From Pedobacter segetis (GTDB lineage: Bacteria > Bacteroidota > Bacteroidia > Sphingobacteriales > Sphingobacteriaceae), in assembly GCF_016623585.1 (NCBI RefSeq), contig NZ_JAEHFY010000009.1:62001-126000 (forward strand): a stretch of DNA of 64,000 nt. Direction: 5' to 3'. The notes under the pieces were generated by a model, which was not told the origin of the DNA, did not search any database, and saw nothing but the letters and a program-made list of their open reading frames with translations. Below, one piece after another: positions 18,634-28,226 of this stretch. The position numbers were made by a program, and so were the translations under genes. Position 1 is the stretch's first letter, and each line of letters opens with the position of its first letter.

Positions 18634-21600
18634 TTATAGACCACCCATAAACTCAGTTGGAGATTTACCAAATTCTTTGTGGAAACATTTGCTAAAGTAA
18701 TTTGCAGTTTTAAACCCAGCTTTGAAAGCTATTTCTGAGATGGTATATTTTTCTGATTTAAGGTAGCTTACCGCTTTCTTAAGTCTAAATTTTTTAATGT
18801 ATTGAGAAGGAGATTCTCCAAAAAGTGTCTCCATTCTTCTGTATAATGTCGCTCTGCTCATGCTCATTTCGTCTGCAATAAAGTCAACATTTAAGAATTC
18901 ATTTGACACGTTAGCATCTATGATATTCACCACTTTTTGAATAAATTGCTCATCTGGAGAATCACTAACATCTATCGCTTGTTCAGGAACCACTACTTTT
19001 TGTATGTTTTGAGCCAAGGATTTTCTTTGTCTGAGCAAAGCTTTGACTCTCCATTTTATTAATTCAACACTAAAGGGTTTCTCTATAAAATCATCAACCT
19101 GAGCTTTAAAGGCAATCAGTTTTTGTTCTTCCGAGTTACGAGCAGTTAAAAGGATAAATGGTAAATGATTCAATTTAGGGTGGTTTCTAATATTTGTACA
19201 TAAAGTCAAACCGTCCATGTTTGGCATAGAGAGATCACTGATGATTAAATCAAAGGATTGGCTTATTAATAAATCCAAAGCTAATTTACCGTTGGTTACA
19301 CCATGGACATTAAATGTATCCTTTAAACCAGCGGTTAATAAATTAAGGATCTCAATCTCATCATCTATAACCAAAATGGATTTATCTTGCAGGTTAAATT
19401 CTTCCAATTTATCCACTGGTTGAATAATCGCATTTTGATTGATATCAGTTTCATTGAGTATAATTTGGGTGTTTTTCACACTCATTTTTAACTCACTGAT
19501 ACTGTATTCGTTTTTACTGATGGGAATTTTGATCTCAAACTCAGTCTTTACATTGGGCTCACTTTGAATCAATAATCGCCCATGATGAATTTTAATCAAC
19601 CTGGAAACCAAATTTAACCCAATACCGTCGCCTGATGCTTCGGAACCTAAGCTTTTTGCATTAGGGGCCCGGTAAAATAAATCCATTATTCTAGAAATAT
19701 CCTCTTTTGGAATTCCGATACCATCGTCAATAATTTTAATCATTAACCATTTTATCTCACTTTCCTTATCTGTAAGTTCGGTGATATTCATATCTACCCT
19801 TCCATTCACTTTAGAATATTTAATGGCATTACCTAAAACATTTAAGACTATAATTTCTAAAAGTTCTTTATCATACCATGCATAGCATTCTTCATTGGGT
19901 AAATGAATGTTTAGCATCACATTCTTCACTAATGCCAAGGGTTTCATTTCATAAAAAATCTGACTTAAATGTTGTCTGATAGGTTCCTCAGAAACATTTA
20001 AAACATAAAATCCGCTTTCACTTTTTCTGATTTTAATAATTTGATCGGATAATCTTTTTAATCTCTGGGTCTGTTCATATAAATTATTAAGTATAGTTTG
20101 ATTTACCCTTTTACCTTTAAGCGCATTTTCCAAGGGACCTAAAATGAGGGTCAATCTATTTTTTATTTCATGAGATAGATCAGCAAATTGAACCATTTGT
20201 TGTTGTTGCATTTCTGATACTGCATGCTCCGAATTCAAATCCTCTTTTAATTTATACCATCTTTTAAGTAATAGCCATGCTATAGTTATGAGAGTAAATA
20301 AAGTTAAAATGTAAATTAAAATAGCGGTCTTAGTTACCCAGAAACTAGGTAATATCGTTACTTGTAAGGATTTTGGTTTAGTCGTCCATTCTCCTCTTTC
20401 ATTGGTAGCCCTTACCTCAAAATTATAATCTCCGGAAGGCACATTTAAGTATTGAGCCGAAGAACTCTCGCCTGTAATAAAATGCCATTGGTGATCATAA
20501 CCCAACAGCCTATAAGCATATTGCGTCTTAGATGGGGCGGTAAAGTCAAGGGCCGCAAAACCTATACTAAAACTGCCTTGGTAAGAGGTTAAAGTAATCT
20601 TCTTTCCCTCATTAATACGAGACAGTAGTTGAGAAAAAGCGGTGCTGTCCTGTTGATTGTCTTGATTTAAAATCTTAAAGTTCGTCCAGACTACAGGTAT
20701 CGGTTTAGAATATCCAGATTTCTTAACGTAATTTATTTTGTAAAATCCATCAGATGCGCCAAAAAACAAAGCATTATCAGGCCCTGCACTTCCCACAGAG
20801 AAACTAAACTCAGGATTAAAAATTCCATCCTCGATCCCATAAGGATAAAAAGGTAAGATTTGTCGTGGTTGATATTTAGCAATTCCATCTAAAGTCGAGA
20901 CCCATAAGTTTCCGTTAGAACTTTCGATTATATCACAGATGGTATTGGAAGGTAATCCATCCTGAATCGTAAATGCTGAAAAATCATCAGCAGTTGGATT
21001 ATAGCGTAATAAGCCATTTCCTCGTGTGCCAATCCAGAGCTGAGATTGGCTATCTTCAAAAATACACATCAATCTATTAGAGGGAATAGAATGATAGATT
21101 CCATGTTCTTGGTAATGATAAAGCTGCTTATTCTTCAAATCGATCTTAAATGCACCCTGTCCCCTAGTAACAACCCAGATTTGGTTTTGCCTAGTTTTTA
21201 TCATACCGAATAAATTTGAACTTTTTAAACTGTCAGCAATTTCTTTAAAAAATAAATGATCGATGCTTTTAATAGAAGGATCGACATAACGATATATCCC
21301 CGAAGTCCAACTTACAAACCACCATTCTCCTGGCATGATCTCTAACATATCGGTAATTTGATTTGGCAAATGAGGGAGTTTTACCGAGGAGTACTGTTTT
21401 GGATTGTTCGCATTAAACTCAAACAGCTGATGATTGGCCAAAAGCTTCAAATGACCATCTGAAGTGTTTTTGATAAAATTGGCATTAGTGATTGGAATAG
21501 GAATCTTATCTAGTTGGTCTGCCTTTAAGTTCAAGGTAAATAAACCTTCTTTTGAGGAACAAACCCATAACTTAGAGTTGTAGTAGAACAAGTCATTGAC

Positions 21601-22644
21601 CATATTCCCAGCTTGTGTTTGCAGAGAGAACTGATCATAGAATCGTGTTTTAATATTTTGTCTATTGATTTTAAACAGCCCTTTTTGGGTCCCTATCCAA
21701 ATGTTATGATTTCTATCAATAGCCAATCCAGTTATGGAAATATTATAAAGCCGAATAAAATCCTCAACTAAAGAATGAAATTCGATTTTGACCCCACCTG
21801 TCAAACAAGCAAAAACTTTATTCACAGAGGAAGCCACGATGACCCCATTGGGCTCACCTGTCAATAGTCTTATTCGCTCTCCTTTTATTAGAGTTTGATC
21901 TAATTCATATCGGTTAGTAAGGACTTTCTTTCTTAAAAGCAATAAATCACCATTCCTAACAATTAATAACCTTTGGTCCGAAGTTTCTAAAACCTTCAAA
22001 ACTTCATAATCTTTAAAACATAGTATAAGGCTTTTATGCTCCTTATCAACAGTGAATAGACCCACGTTTGTAGCTAAAAAAATTTTCCCTTGAGAAGACA
22101 AATACATTTGTCGAATCTGAATGTTTTTAAAGCCTGAAGCCTTCCGAAAATTAAGAAATGGTTGTAGTTTTTGAGATTGGTAATGTTGAGGATCTAATTG
22201 AAATAAGTCTTTACGAGTATTATAAAACCAAATTTTTCCGTCATGATCTGTTAATACCTTAGGAATTGTTTCATAACTTTTTGATAAAAAAAGCTTCTTA
22301 TTTTTTTTAAAATTAATGAGGCCTAAACCACTTTCAGTTGCTACTAATAAGTTCCCATTTAAGTCTTCAGATAAACTATTGATGGTGATACTTAAAAAAT
22401 TTGTTTGCAGTTTTTTGCTAATATCAATGTTTTTTAGAAGGTAATTATTATAGGAAAATAAACCAGCATTAGTCGCAATCCATAAATAGCCCTTCGAATC
22501 TTGAAATATACTTCTTATGGATTGTCTTGGAAACCACTTCTCCTCACTTAAAGTTGAGTAATAATCTCTTATTTCCTGACTGTATACTCCTTCAAATCTT
22601 AATATGAAAACGAATAAAAATATAAGAAATACTAATTTACGCAT
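18634..22644 (-). CDS. hybrid two-component system regulator (HTCS)
   Basis: This is a single-chain sensor and transcription factor that controls PULs, 1336 residues. After a signal peptide come about a dozen propeller repeats (Reg_prop, such as DSKGYLWIATNAGL and DRNHNIWIGTQKGL) and a Y_Y_Y domain (YAYRLLGYDHQWHFITGES). These form the periplasmic sensor. A membrane segment (TAILIYILTLFTLITIAWLLL) follows, then a His kinase domain, a receiver (VIDDEIEI, SDLSMPNMDG) and an AraC-type DNA-binding domain at the end. The H-box reads LSHEIKNRLTLILGP instead of the common SHEFRTPL, but the His is present. It most likely senses a breakdown product of the polysaccharide and activates the SusC/D operon downstream. 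Confidence 0.95.
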   Translation of the reverse strand: MRKLVFLIFLFVFILRFEGVYSQEIRDYYSTLSEEKWFPRQSIRSIFQDSKGYLWIATNAGLFSYNNYLLKNIDISKKLQTNFLSITINSLSEDLNGNLLVATESGLGLINFKKNKKLFLSKSYETIPKVLTDHDGKIWFYNTRKDLFQLDPQHYQSQKLQPFLNFRKASGFKNIQIRQMYLSSQGKIFLATNVGLFTVDKEHKSLILCFKDYEVLKVLETSDQRLLIVRNGDLLLLRKKVLTNRYELDQTLIKGERIRLLTGEPNGVIVASSVNKVFACLTGGVKIEFHSLVEDFIRLYNISITGLAIDRNHNIWIGTQKGLFKINRQNIKTRFYDQFSLQTQAGNMVNDLFYYNSKLWVCSSKEGLFTLNLKADQLDKIPIPITNANFIKNTSDGHLKLLANHQLFEFNANNPKQYSSVKLPHLPNQITDMLEIMPGEWWFVSWTSGIYRYVDPSIKSIDHLFFKEIADSLKSSNLFGMIKTRQNQIWVVTRGQGAFKIDLKNKQLYHYQEHGIYHSIPSNRLMCIFEDSQSQLWIGTRGNGLLRYNPTADDFSAFTIQDGLPSNTICDIIESSNGNLWVSTLDGIAKYQPRQILPFYPYGIEDGIFNPEFSFSVGSAGPDNALFFGASDGFYKINYVKKSGYSKPIPVVWTNFKILNQDNQQDSTAFSQLLSRINEGKKITLTSYQGSFSIGFAALDFTAPSKTQYAYRLLGYDHQWHFITGESSSAQYLNVPSGDYNFEVRATNERGEWTTKPKSLQVTILPSFWVTKTAILIYILTLFTLITIAWLLLKRWYKLKEDLNSEHAVSEMQQQQMVQFADLSHEIKNRLTLILGPLENALKGKRVNQTILNNLYEQTQRLKRLSDQIIKIRKSESGFYVLNVSEEPIRQHLSQIFYEMKPLALVKNVMLNIHLPNEECYAWYDKELLEIIVLNVLGNAIKYSKVNGRVDMNITELTDKESEIKWLMIKIIDDGIGIPKEDISRIMDLFYRAPNAKSLGSEASGDGIGLNLVSRLIKIHHGRLLIQSEPNVKTEFEIKIPISKNEYSISELKMSVKNTQIILNETDINQNAIIQPVDKLEEFNLQDKSILVIDDEIEILNLLTAGLKDTFNVHGVTNGKLALDLLISQSFDLIISDLSMPNMDGLTLCTNIRNHPKLNHLPFILLTARNSEEQKLIAFKAQVDDFIEKPFSVELIKWRVKALLRQRKSLAQNIQKVVVPEQAIDVSDSPDEQFIQKVVNIIDANVSNEFLNVDFIADEMSMSRATLYRRMETLFGESPSQYIKKFRLKKAVSYLKSEKYTISEIAFKAGFKTANYFSKCFHKEFGKSPTEFMGGL

Positions 22645-23130
22645 CAGAAAAACAGATATTTATTATAAGTTGGTAGGCTCAAATATAAAAATATTAACCA
22701 AACCACCCACTCTTTACATTTTAATGCGAATTACCTTAATAAGCCATATAAATGGATGAATAAAAATTTGGTTAATCTAATTTTCGAAAAAAATAAATCT
22801 TAATTTGATGGTTTCACAAATAAATCACAAACTTTTGCTTACCAGATTGCAAATTAAAGATGATAGGTGTTTCCAACAACTGTAAAGATTATTCAATTAT
22901 CTTTTTTACATCTTATTCCATTAAATTCCAAATCCTTGTAGCCATAAAAATTCTCAATAGTAATTTATTAAATGACCAAAATTAAAAAGCCATCATTTTA
23001 TGGGCTGAAGTAGATTTATTATTATAATTAGTGTATAGAATCAATCATCATACAATATCTATTTAATCATTTGATTTAAAAATGTTTAACCATCAAATAA
23101 AATGTATTTCAATTACTTAAATAGTAAGTC
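22645..23130. other. AT-rich intergenic region, no gene seen
   Basis: About 490 bp of AT-rich DNA lies between the HTCS start codon and the fossil element end at 23131. It must hold the HTCS promoter. No open frame of useful length on either strand, no RNA gene and no long repeat are visible. Confidence 0.6.
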
Positions 23131-23255
23131 GGGAGTGGTTAATTCCTTTTAAAAAATGACTCCCAATTTACTCCCTTTTTTTTTGATAAAAGCTGAATAT
23201 TTTGGGATAGCCCTTAAATAAAAAAACCTTCAAATCATATGATTTGAAGGTTTTT
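23131..23255. mobile_element. diverged copy of an element's right terminus (fossil end)
   Basis: This segment mirrors 53201-53324 at the other end of the element. It has one inverted GGGAGT (23131), two direct ACTCCC sites (23159 and 23170), a T run, 46 bp, a hairpin at 23222, and then the att site 18 bp further on. At the right end the same layout reads GGTGAGCA, two TGCTCACC sites, a T run, 46 bp, a hairpin and att 19 bp further. The spacer also aligns (tgaatattttggga against tgaataatttggtg). The arm-site sequence differs, as expected for a related integrase of different specificity. Confidence 0.6.
23222..23255. terminator. perfect palindromic terminator next to the left att site
   Basis: This is a 34-nt perfect palindrome (aaaaaccttcaaatcat followed by its complement) with T-rich ends in both directions. 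Before the present element inserted, it would have lain just downstream of the tRNA-Asp gene. It may be the original tRNA terminator or belong to an older element end. Confidence 0.75.
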
Positions 23256-23273
23256 GCACATCTTTGAAATGTA

Positions 23274-23299
23274 TTTAGCGGAATGGACGGGACTTGAAC
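23274..23299. mobile_element. left attachment site
   Basis: This 26-bp direct repeat of 53344-53369 has one mismatch (T at 23295 against C at 53365). It covers the T-arm and acceptor end of tRNA-Asp plus the following TAAA. The tRNA similarity stops after gaac, so this copy is only a 3' fragment and marks the left edge of the element. Confidence 0.9.
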
Positions 23300-23349
23300 T
23301 TTTGTTTTAATCCTTTATAAACCAATATTTTACAATGCATATAATTTGA

Positions 23350-23368
23350 TGCGCACCAAATGCTCACC
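23350..23368. promoter_or_regulatory. candidate integrase arm sites, left end
   Basis: TGCGCACC (23350) and TGCTCACC (23361) are followed by a T run, 51 bp inside the left att repeat. The same octamer occurs at the right end (53226 and 53238, plus the inverse at 53201), so the sites mark both ends of the element as expected for integrase arm-binding sites. Confidence 0.6.
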
Positions 23369-23556
23369 TTTTTTCTGCAACTAATTGACTGAAATTGATA
23401 ATTAAAATTAAGCATTTTATATGAATAGACAAAATCCTTACCTTATAAATTATCCTGATGTTTTGACTAATTTGTTTTTCTACTCGAAAAGGTATAAAAG
23501 TGTTGTCGATATATTTAAAAAAAGCGGAAGCCCATCTGAAAATACTTTTCATAAAT

Positions 23557-23588
23557 TTTGTTTCGCAACTATATGTTCACTATTTTTG
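23557..23588 (+). promoter_or_regulatory. Bacteroidetes-type promoter for the AbiE-like operon
   Basis: TTTG at 23557-23560 and TATTTTTG at 23581-23588 are separated by 20 bp. They match the Bacteroidetes -33 TTTG and -7 TAnnTTTG elements. The -7 element ends at the first ATG (23590), which argues that translation starts at the next ATG, 23632. GAATG-TT-CATTC at 23588-23599 is a possible autoregulatory site. Confidence 0.5.
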
Positions 23589-23631
23589 AATGTTCATTCC
23601 TGCTGAACACGTAATTTTATTGAACAAAGAA

Positions 23632-24615
23632 ATGTACAGAGACAATGATTTTGTTTATGAAGCTATTGCTTCCCTAGAGAACACAACGGGGATTTCTATC
23701 GCTATTGAAACAGTTAAGGAAACCTATGATGTGGTGCTTCGGATTAACAATGAGACCTTTTATTGCATTGCTAAAAGAAATGCAAAAAATGCAAATTACG
23801 GCATCATTATGTCTGCTTTTAAGGATATTAAGCATTCAAAAAACAATATCTTCATTGCTGACTACTTAACTAAAAATACCGCAGAAAAGCTAAAACAAAA
23901 CGGCATCAATTACCTTGACACATCGGGAAATGCCTTTATTAAGACCAAGGATTTTTTTGTATATGTGGAAGGTAGAAAAGCAAAAATCAATAAAAAAACG
24001 AACCAAACCCGGGCATTTCAGGAAGCAGGGTTGAAATTACTCCTATTACTTGTCTCTAACCCTGAAACTTTGCAATTCTCTTATAGAGAATTAGCAGAAA
24101 AAACAGGAATTGCTTTGGGGTCTGTAAGTAATATTTTTAAAGAACTAGAAGAAAGCCACTATTTATTAAAAACAAGAAATAAAAGAGTGCTAAAAAACCA
24201 AAATGAAATCATTGAACGTTGGGTTATTGCCTACAATGAACTGCTAAAACCTCGCTCTTTCAGAAAAAAAATGAGAGCCATCGGAAATGAATTCAATGCA
24301 AATAACATTATCAATAATAATAACATAAAACTCTATTTCGGGGGAGAACCCGGAGGAGAGCTTTTAACCGGTCATTTAAAGCCTAAAGATTATATCATAT
24401 TTACGGACGAAGAAACAAGCAAAGTGGCAAAAGAACTGAAACTTGTACCAGACGAAACAGGAAATATTGAATTGTATAGTAAATTCTGGACAGACAACCT
24501 TCATTTGAAAAACGAATATACTGCCCCCCCATTGGTTGTATATGCCGATTTATTAGGGACTGGGAACAATAGAAATATAGAAACAGCCAAAATTATCCTA
24601 GAGAATGGATTATAA
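23632..24615 (+). CDS. AbiEi-like antitoxin/transcriptional regulator (type IV TA)
   Basis: The protein has about 327 residues. An N-terminal nuclease-fold-like region (YDVVLRINNETFYCIAKRNAKN, KQNGINYLDTSGNAFIKT) comes first. A winged helix domain follows in the middle (SYRELAEKTGIALGSVSNIFKELEESHYLL, about 165-200). This resembles the AbiEi_2 group of antitoxins, which repress their own operon and neutralise an AbiEii nucleotidyltransferase. The next gene is such a nucleotidyltransferase and overlaps this one by 11 bp, which supports the pair. I prefer the ATG at 23632 because the promoter -7 box runs into the earlier ATG at 23590. Abortive phage infection is the likely role, but toxicity is not shown by sequence alone. 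Confidence 0.75.
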   Translation: MYRDNDFVYEAIASLENTTGISIAIETVKETYDVVLRINNETFYCIAKRNAKNANYGIIMSAFKDIKHSKNNIFIADYLTKNTAEKLKQNGINYLDTSGNAFIKTKDFFVYVEGRKAKINKKTNQTRAFQEAGLKLLLLLVSNPETLQFSYRELAEKTGIALGSVSNIFKELEESHYLLKTRNKRVLKNQNEIIERWVIAYNELLKPRSFRKKMRAIGNEFNANNIINNNNIKLYFGGEPGGELLTGHLKPKDYIIFTDEETSKVAKELKLVPDETGNIELYSKFWTDNLHLKNEYTAPPLVVYADLLGTGNNRNIETAKIILENGL

Positions 24616-25447
24616 CCTATCAAGTGAAAAGCTAGAGCATCCATTGCTAAAAAAGCTTTTGGAAGATCTAATTCCGATATTTCAAAAATTAGAAATCAAG
24701 TTTTTCGTCATTGGAGCCACAGCCCGCGATATCATTATGGAACTTCACGGAGAAAAGTCCGGTAGAAGAACTCAGGATATAGATATTGCTATAGCTGTGG
24801 ATAAGTGGGAAGAATTTTCAACTATTGAAAAAGAAATAACTCAACTACCTGATTTTGAAAAAGATACAAAGCAACAGCAACGGTTTTTATACCTAAAAGA
24901 CTTTCAGTTAGATATAGTTCCGTATGGTGGAATTACAACTGCTGAAGACAAAATCTTCTGGCCGCCCGATCAATCTTTTGCAATGACTGTATTGGGATTT
25001 GAAGAGGCAGAAAAAGATTTAGTACGCGTTAAGATAGATGAAACACTGGAAATTGATATTGTTTCATTGGCCGGAATTTTCATTTTAAAATTGGTTGCCT
25101 GGAAAGATAGACATCATAAAGGCAATAAAGATGCGGATGATATGGGATTTATTCTTTTGAACTATCTCAATATCCACGAAGAAAGAGCGGCTATGGAACA
25201 TTACGAAGAAGTGTATGAAATGGAAAATTTTACCATCACGAAAGCTGGAGCAGCTTTGATAGGTATTGACATTAACATCCTTTTGTCTGACAATGAAGCT
25301 AATAAAGTAAAATTAAAAGCCATCATCGAAAAAGAAATCTATGCAAAAGAAAACAGCATTTTATTCAATCAGATACTAGAAACAAATTACATCAAATTTG
25401 ATGATATACTGGATTGTTTTCAAATCCTCAACCAAAAAATAAAGTAA
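24605..25447 (+). CDS. AbiEii-like nucleotidyltransferase toxin
   Basis: This 280-residue nucleotidyltransferase-fold protein starts with [14 protein letters not shown] (Gly-x-Thr-Ala-Arg-Asp motif) and [15 protein letters not shown], giving the catalytic DxD. A third acidic position is offered by [10 protein letters not shown]. In known AbiE systems the toxin adds nucleotides to tRNA or other targets to stop growth. Here the acceptor is unknown. Its start lies within the last codons of the antitoxin gene, so the two are probably translationally coupled. It is followed after 25 bp by hsdM, so the AbiE pair and the restriction operon could share a transcript. A more general minor nucleotidyltransferase role cannot be excluded. 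Confidence 0.78.
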   Translation: MDYNLSSEKLEHPLLKKLLEDLIPIFQKLEIKFFVIGATARDIIMELHGEKSGRRTQDIDIAIAVDKWEEFSTIEKEITQLPDFEKDTKQQQRFLYLKDFQLDIVPYGGITTAEDKIFWPPDQSFAMTVLGFEEAEKDLVRVKIDETLEIDIVSLAGIFILKLVAWKDRHHKGNKDADDMGFILLNYLNIHEERAAMEHYEEVYEMENFTITKAGAALIGIDINILLSDNEANKVKLKAIIEKEIYAKENSILFNQILETNYIKFDDILDCFQILNQKIK

Positions 25448-25472
25448 TAAAAAAGACCTATTAAAAAGCAAA

Positions 25473-27020
25473 ATGACAAGCACAATTCAAAGAGATATAT
25501 TACAAAATAAAATATGGAAAATAGCCAACGAAGTACGGGGCTCTGTAGATGGATGGGATTTTAAACATTTTGTATTAGGAACACTTTTCTATCGATATAT
25601 TAGTGAACACTTTGCCAATTATATGGAAGGAGGTGATGATAGTCTTGATTACACAAAGTTAACAGATGATATCATAACTCCTGAAATTAAAGCTGATGCG
25701 GTACGAACAAAGGGCTACTTTATCTTACCTAGTCAGCTTTTTGTAAATGTTGCCAAAACAGCCAGCACCAATCCAAACCTTAACACAGACTTAAAAGCTG
25801 TTTTTGATGCTATCGAGAGTTCTGCAAACGGATTTCCTTCCGAACAAGACATCAAAGGACTATTTGCTGATTTCGATACTACCAGTACGCGTTTAGGAAA
25901 TACGGTAGATAACAAAAACAGCCGTTTAGCTGCTATTTTGAAAGGTGTAGAAGAGTTGAATTTTGGAAATTTTGAGGACAGCCAAATCGACCTTTTTGGT
26001 GATGCTTACGAATTTTTGATTAATAACTATGCCGCTAATGCAGGAAAATCTGGTGGCGAGTTTTTTACTCCGCAACACGTATCCAAGCTTATAGCACAGT
26101 TGGCGATGCATAAACAAACTACGGTAAATAAAATATACGATCCTGCAGCGGGTTCGGGTTCTTTGTTGCTTCAAGCCAAAAAACACTTTGACAACCATAT
26201 TATTGAAGATGGTTTCTTTGGGCAAGAAATTAACCATACAACCTACAACCTGGCTCGTATGAATATGTTTTTGCACAACATCAATTACGATAAGTTTGAT
26301 ATTGCATTGGGCAATACTTTGATTAATCCTCAGTTTGGGGATGACAGACCTTTTGATGCCATTGTGTCCAATCCACCTTATTCGGTCAATTGGATAGGCG
26401 CGGACGACCCTACCTTGATTAATGATGACCGTTTTGCTCCTGCCGGCGTTTTGGCTCCTAAGTCCAAAGCCGATTTTGCCTTTGTATTGCATGCACTCAG
26501 TTATCTTTCTAGTAAAGGAAGGGCTGCTATAGTATGCTTTCCGGGAATATTTTATAGAGGTGGCGCCGAACAAAAGATTAGAAAATATTTGGTAGATAAC
26601 AATTTTGTAGAAACCATTATCGCTTTACCGTCCAATTTGTTTTATGGCACCTCTATTTCGGTAACTATCTTGGTACTTTCCAAGCATAAGACAGAAAACA
26701 AAACACAGTTTATAGATGCTACTGGCGAAAATTTCTTCAAAAAAGTAACCAACAACAATGTACTTAACGATGAGCATATTGACAAGATTATAGAAATGTT
26801 CGATAAAAAGGAAGATGTTACGCATGTGGCAACTTCTATCGAAAACACTAAAATCGCAGAAAACGATTATAACCTATCGGTAAGTTCGTATGTAGCAGCG
26901 AAAGATAATAGAGAGCAAATTAACATCTGTGAACTGAATAAAGAAGTTGCCAAAACTGTAGAAAAGATAGATAAACTGAGAGCTGATATTGATAAAATTG
27001 TAAACGAGATTGAAGCATGA
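25473..27020 (+). CDS. hsdM: type I restriction-modification system, adenine methyltransferase HsdM
   Basis: This is the methyltransferase subunit of a type I enzyme and methylates adenine on both strands of a bipartite target. The N-terminal helical domain includes [27 protein letters not shown]. The SAM-binding motif is [12 protein letters not shown], and the catalytic NPPY motif lies in [26 protein letters not shown] also marks the family. The length, 515 residues, matches type IC enzymes such as EcoR124I HsdM. The stop overlaps the hsdS start (ATGA), giving tight coupling. Confidence 0.97.
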   Translation: MTSTIQRDILQNKIWKIANEVRGSVDGWDFKHFVLGTLFYRYISEHFANYMEGGDDSLDYTKLTDDIITPEIKADAVRTKGYFILPSQLFVNVAKTASTNPNLNTDLKAVFDAIESSANGFPSEQDIKGLFADFDTTSTRLGNTVDNKNSRLAAILKGVEELNFGNFEDSQIDLFGDAYEFLINNYAANAGKSGGEFFTPQHVSKLIAQLAMHKQTTVNKIYDPAAGSGSLLLQAKKHFDNHIIEDGFFGQEINHTTYNLARMNMFLHNINYDKFDIALGNTLINPQFGDDRPFDAIVSNPPYSVNWIGADDPTLINDDRFAPAGVLAPKSKADFAFVLHALSYLSSKGRAAIVCFPGIFYRGGAEQKIRKYLVDNNFVETIIALPSNLFYGTSISVTILVLSKHKTENKTQFIDATGENFFKKVTNNNVLNDEHIDKIIEMFDKKEDVTHVATSIENTKIAENDYNLSVSSYVAAKDNREQINICELNKEVAKTVEKIDKLRADIDKIVNEIEA

Positions 27021-28225
27021 GTTATTTAGATAAATTATTAGATGGCGTTGCTGTGGAATGGAAACCTTTAGGGGAGGTTGCTGATTATGAACAGCCGACC
27101 AAATATTTAGTGAATTCAAAAAATTATAATGATAATTTTCCAACTCCAGTTTTGACCGCTGGCAAAACTTTTATTCTTGGATACACTGATGAAACTAAGG
27201 GTATTTATAAAGCGTCAAAAATGCCAGTAATCATTTTTGATGATTTTACAACAGCCAATAAATGGGTTGATTTTGATTTTAAGGCTAAGTCATCAGCGAT
27301 GAAGATGATTACCTCTAAAGATGAATCTAAGTCTTTAATAAAATATATTTATTATTGGTTGAACACTTTTTCTAGTGACTTAATTGATGCAGACCACAAG
27401 CGACAATGGATAAGTAATTATTCCAAAAAACTAATCCCCATTCCCAGCCCAGAAAACCAAAAAAAATCAATCGAAATTCAACAAAAAATAGTTGCCATTC
27501 TCGATACTTTTACAGAGCTTACAGCAGAGCTTACAGCAGAGCTTACAGCCCGTAAACAGCAGTATTGTTATTATCGAGAATATTTGTTTTGTTTTGATGA
27601 AAACGAAGTACAACATTTACCCATGGGGGATGAGAGTATTGGAGAGTTTCAAAGAGGCAAACGTTTTGTAAAAACTGATTTGTTTACAGAGGGAGTTCCT
27701 ACTATTCATTATGGCGAAATGTACACACATTATGGTACTTGGGCGGACGAAACAAAATCTTTTGTGAGTGAAGAGCTCGTTAAAAATAAAAATTTGCGTG
27801 TAGCCCAAAAAGGTGATGTGGTCATTGTTGCAGCGGGTGAAACAATCGAAGATATTGGAAAAGGAACGGCTTGGTTAGGTAACGAAGGAGTAGTGATTCA
27901 TGATGCTTGTTTTTCTTATAAAACCATTTTAAATGCAAAGTTTGTCGCTTATTTTACACGAACCAAACAATTCCACGATCAAATTAAAAAACACATATCT
28001 TCTGGTAAAATTTCTGCCATTAATGCAAAGGGTTTAGGAAAGACAATAATTCCAATACCTCCTCCTGAAGAACAAGAACGTGTAGTTTCCATCTTAGACA
28101 AATTCGATAAGCTTACTACTTCCATAAGTGAAGGTTTACCAAAGGAAATAGAGTTAAGAAAAAAGCAATATGAATATTATAGAGATATGTTATTAACATT
28201 TCCAAAAAATGATTTAGAAGCATAA
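27017..28225 (+). CDS. hsdS: type I restriction-modification specificity subunit HsdS
   Basis: This protein selects the bipartite DNA target. It has two target recognition domains, about residues 1-150 and 195-355. They are joined by a central conserved helix ([27 protein letters not shown]) and closed by a C-terminal helix ([20 protein letters not shown]) with a matching [14 protein letters not shown] end. The central helix contains the ELTA repeat known from EcoR124-type HsdS, where repeat number sets the distance between the two half-sites. The protein has 402 residues, normal for type IC. Neither half-site can be predicted from sequence by eye. Confidence 0.95.
   Translation: MSYLDKLLDGVAVEWKPLGEVADYEQPTKYLVNSKNYNDNFPTPVLTAGKTFILGYTDETKGIYKASKMPVIIFDDFTTANKWVDFDFKAKSSAMKMITSKDESKSLIKYIYYWLNTFSSDLIDADHKRQWISNYSKKLIPIPSPENQKKSIEIQQKIVAILDTFTELTAELTAELTARKQQYCYYREYLFCFDENEVQHLPMGDESIGEFQRGKRFVKTDLFTEGVPTIHYGEMYTHYGTWADETKSFVSEELVKNKNLRVAQKGDVVIVAAGETIEDIGKGTAWLGNEGVVIHDACFSYKTILNAKFVAYFTRTKQFHDQIKKHISSGKISAINAKGLGKTIIPIPPPEEQERVVSILDKFDKLTTSISEGLPKEIELRKKQYEYYRDMLLTFPKNDLEA
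27515..27550 (+). repeat. three 12-bp repeats in hsdS (TAEL-type specificity switch)
   Basis: The unit GAGCTTACAGCA occurs three times in a row, the last with A changed to C at its final base. It encodes Glu-Leu-Thr-Ala repeats in the central helix. Because the unit is 12 bp, slippage keeps the frame and only lengthens or shortens the helix by four residues. In EcoR124I and its 3-repeat derivative, this changes the spacer of the recognition site by one base. Confidence 0.9.
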
Positions 28226-28226
28226 T

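Noticed and set aside
23421..23606. 61-codon plus-strand frame at the left end of the element
   Set aside because: It covers the promoter and arm-site region, has no domain and overlaps a minus-strand frame of equal quality.
25926..26573. 215-codon minus-strand frame opposite hsdM
   Set aside because: It lies within hsdM, which has all methyltransferase motifs, so the antisense frame is a by-product of codon bias.
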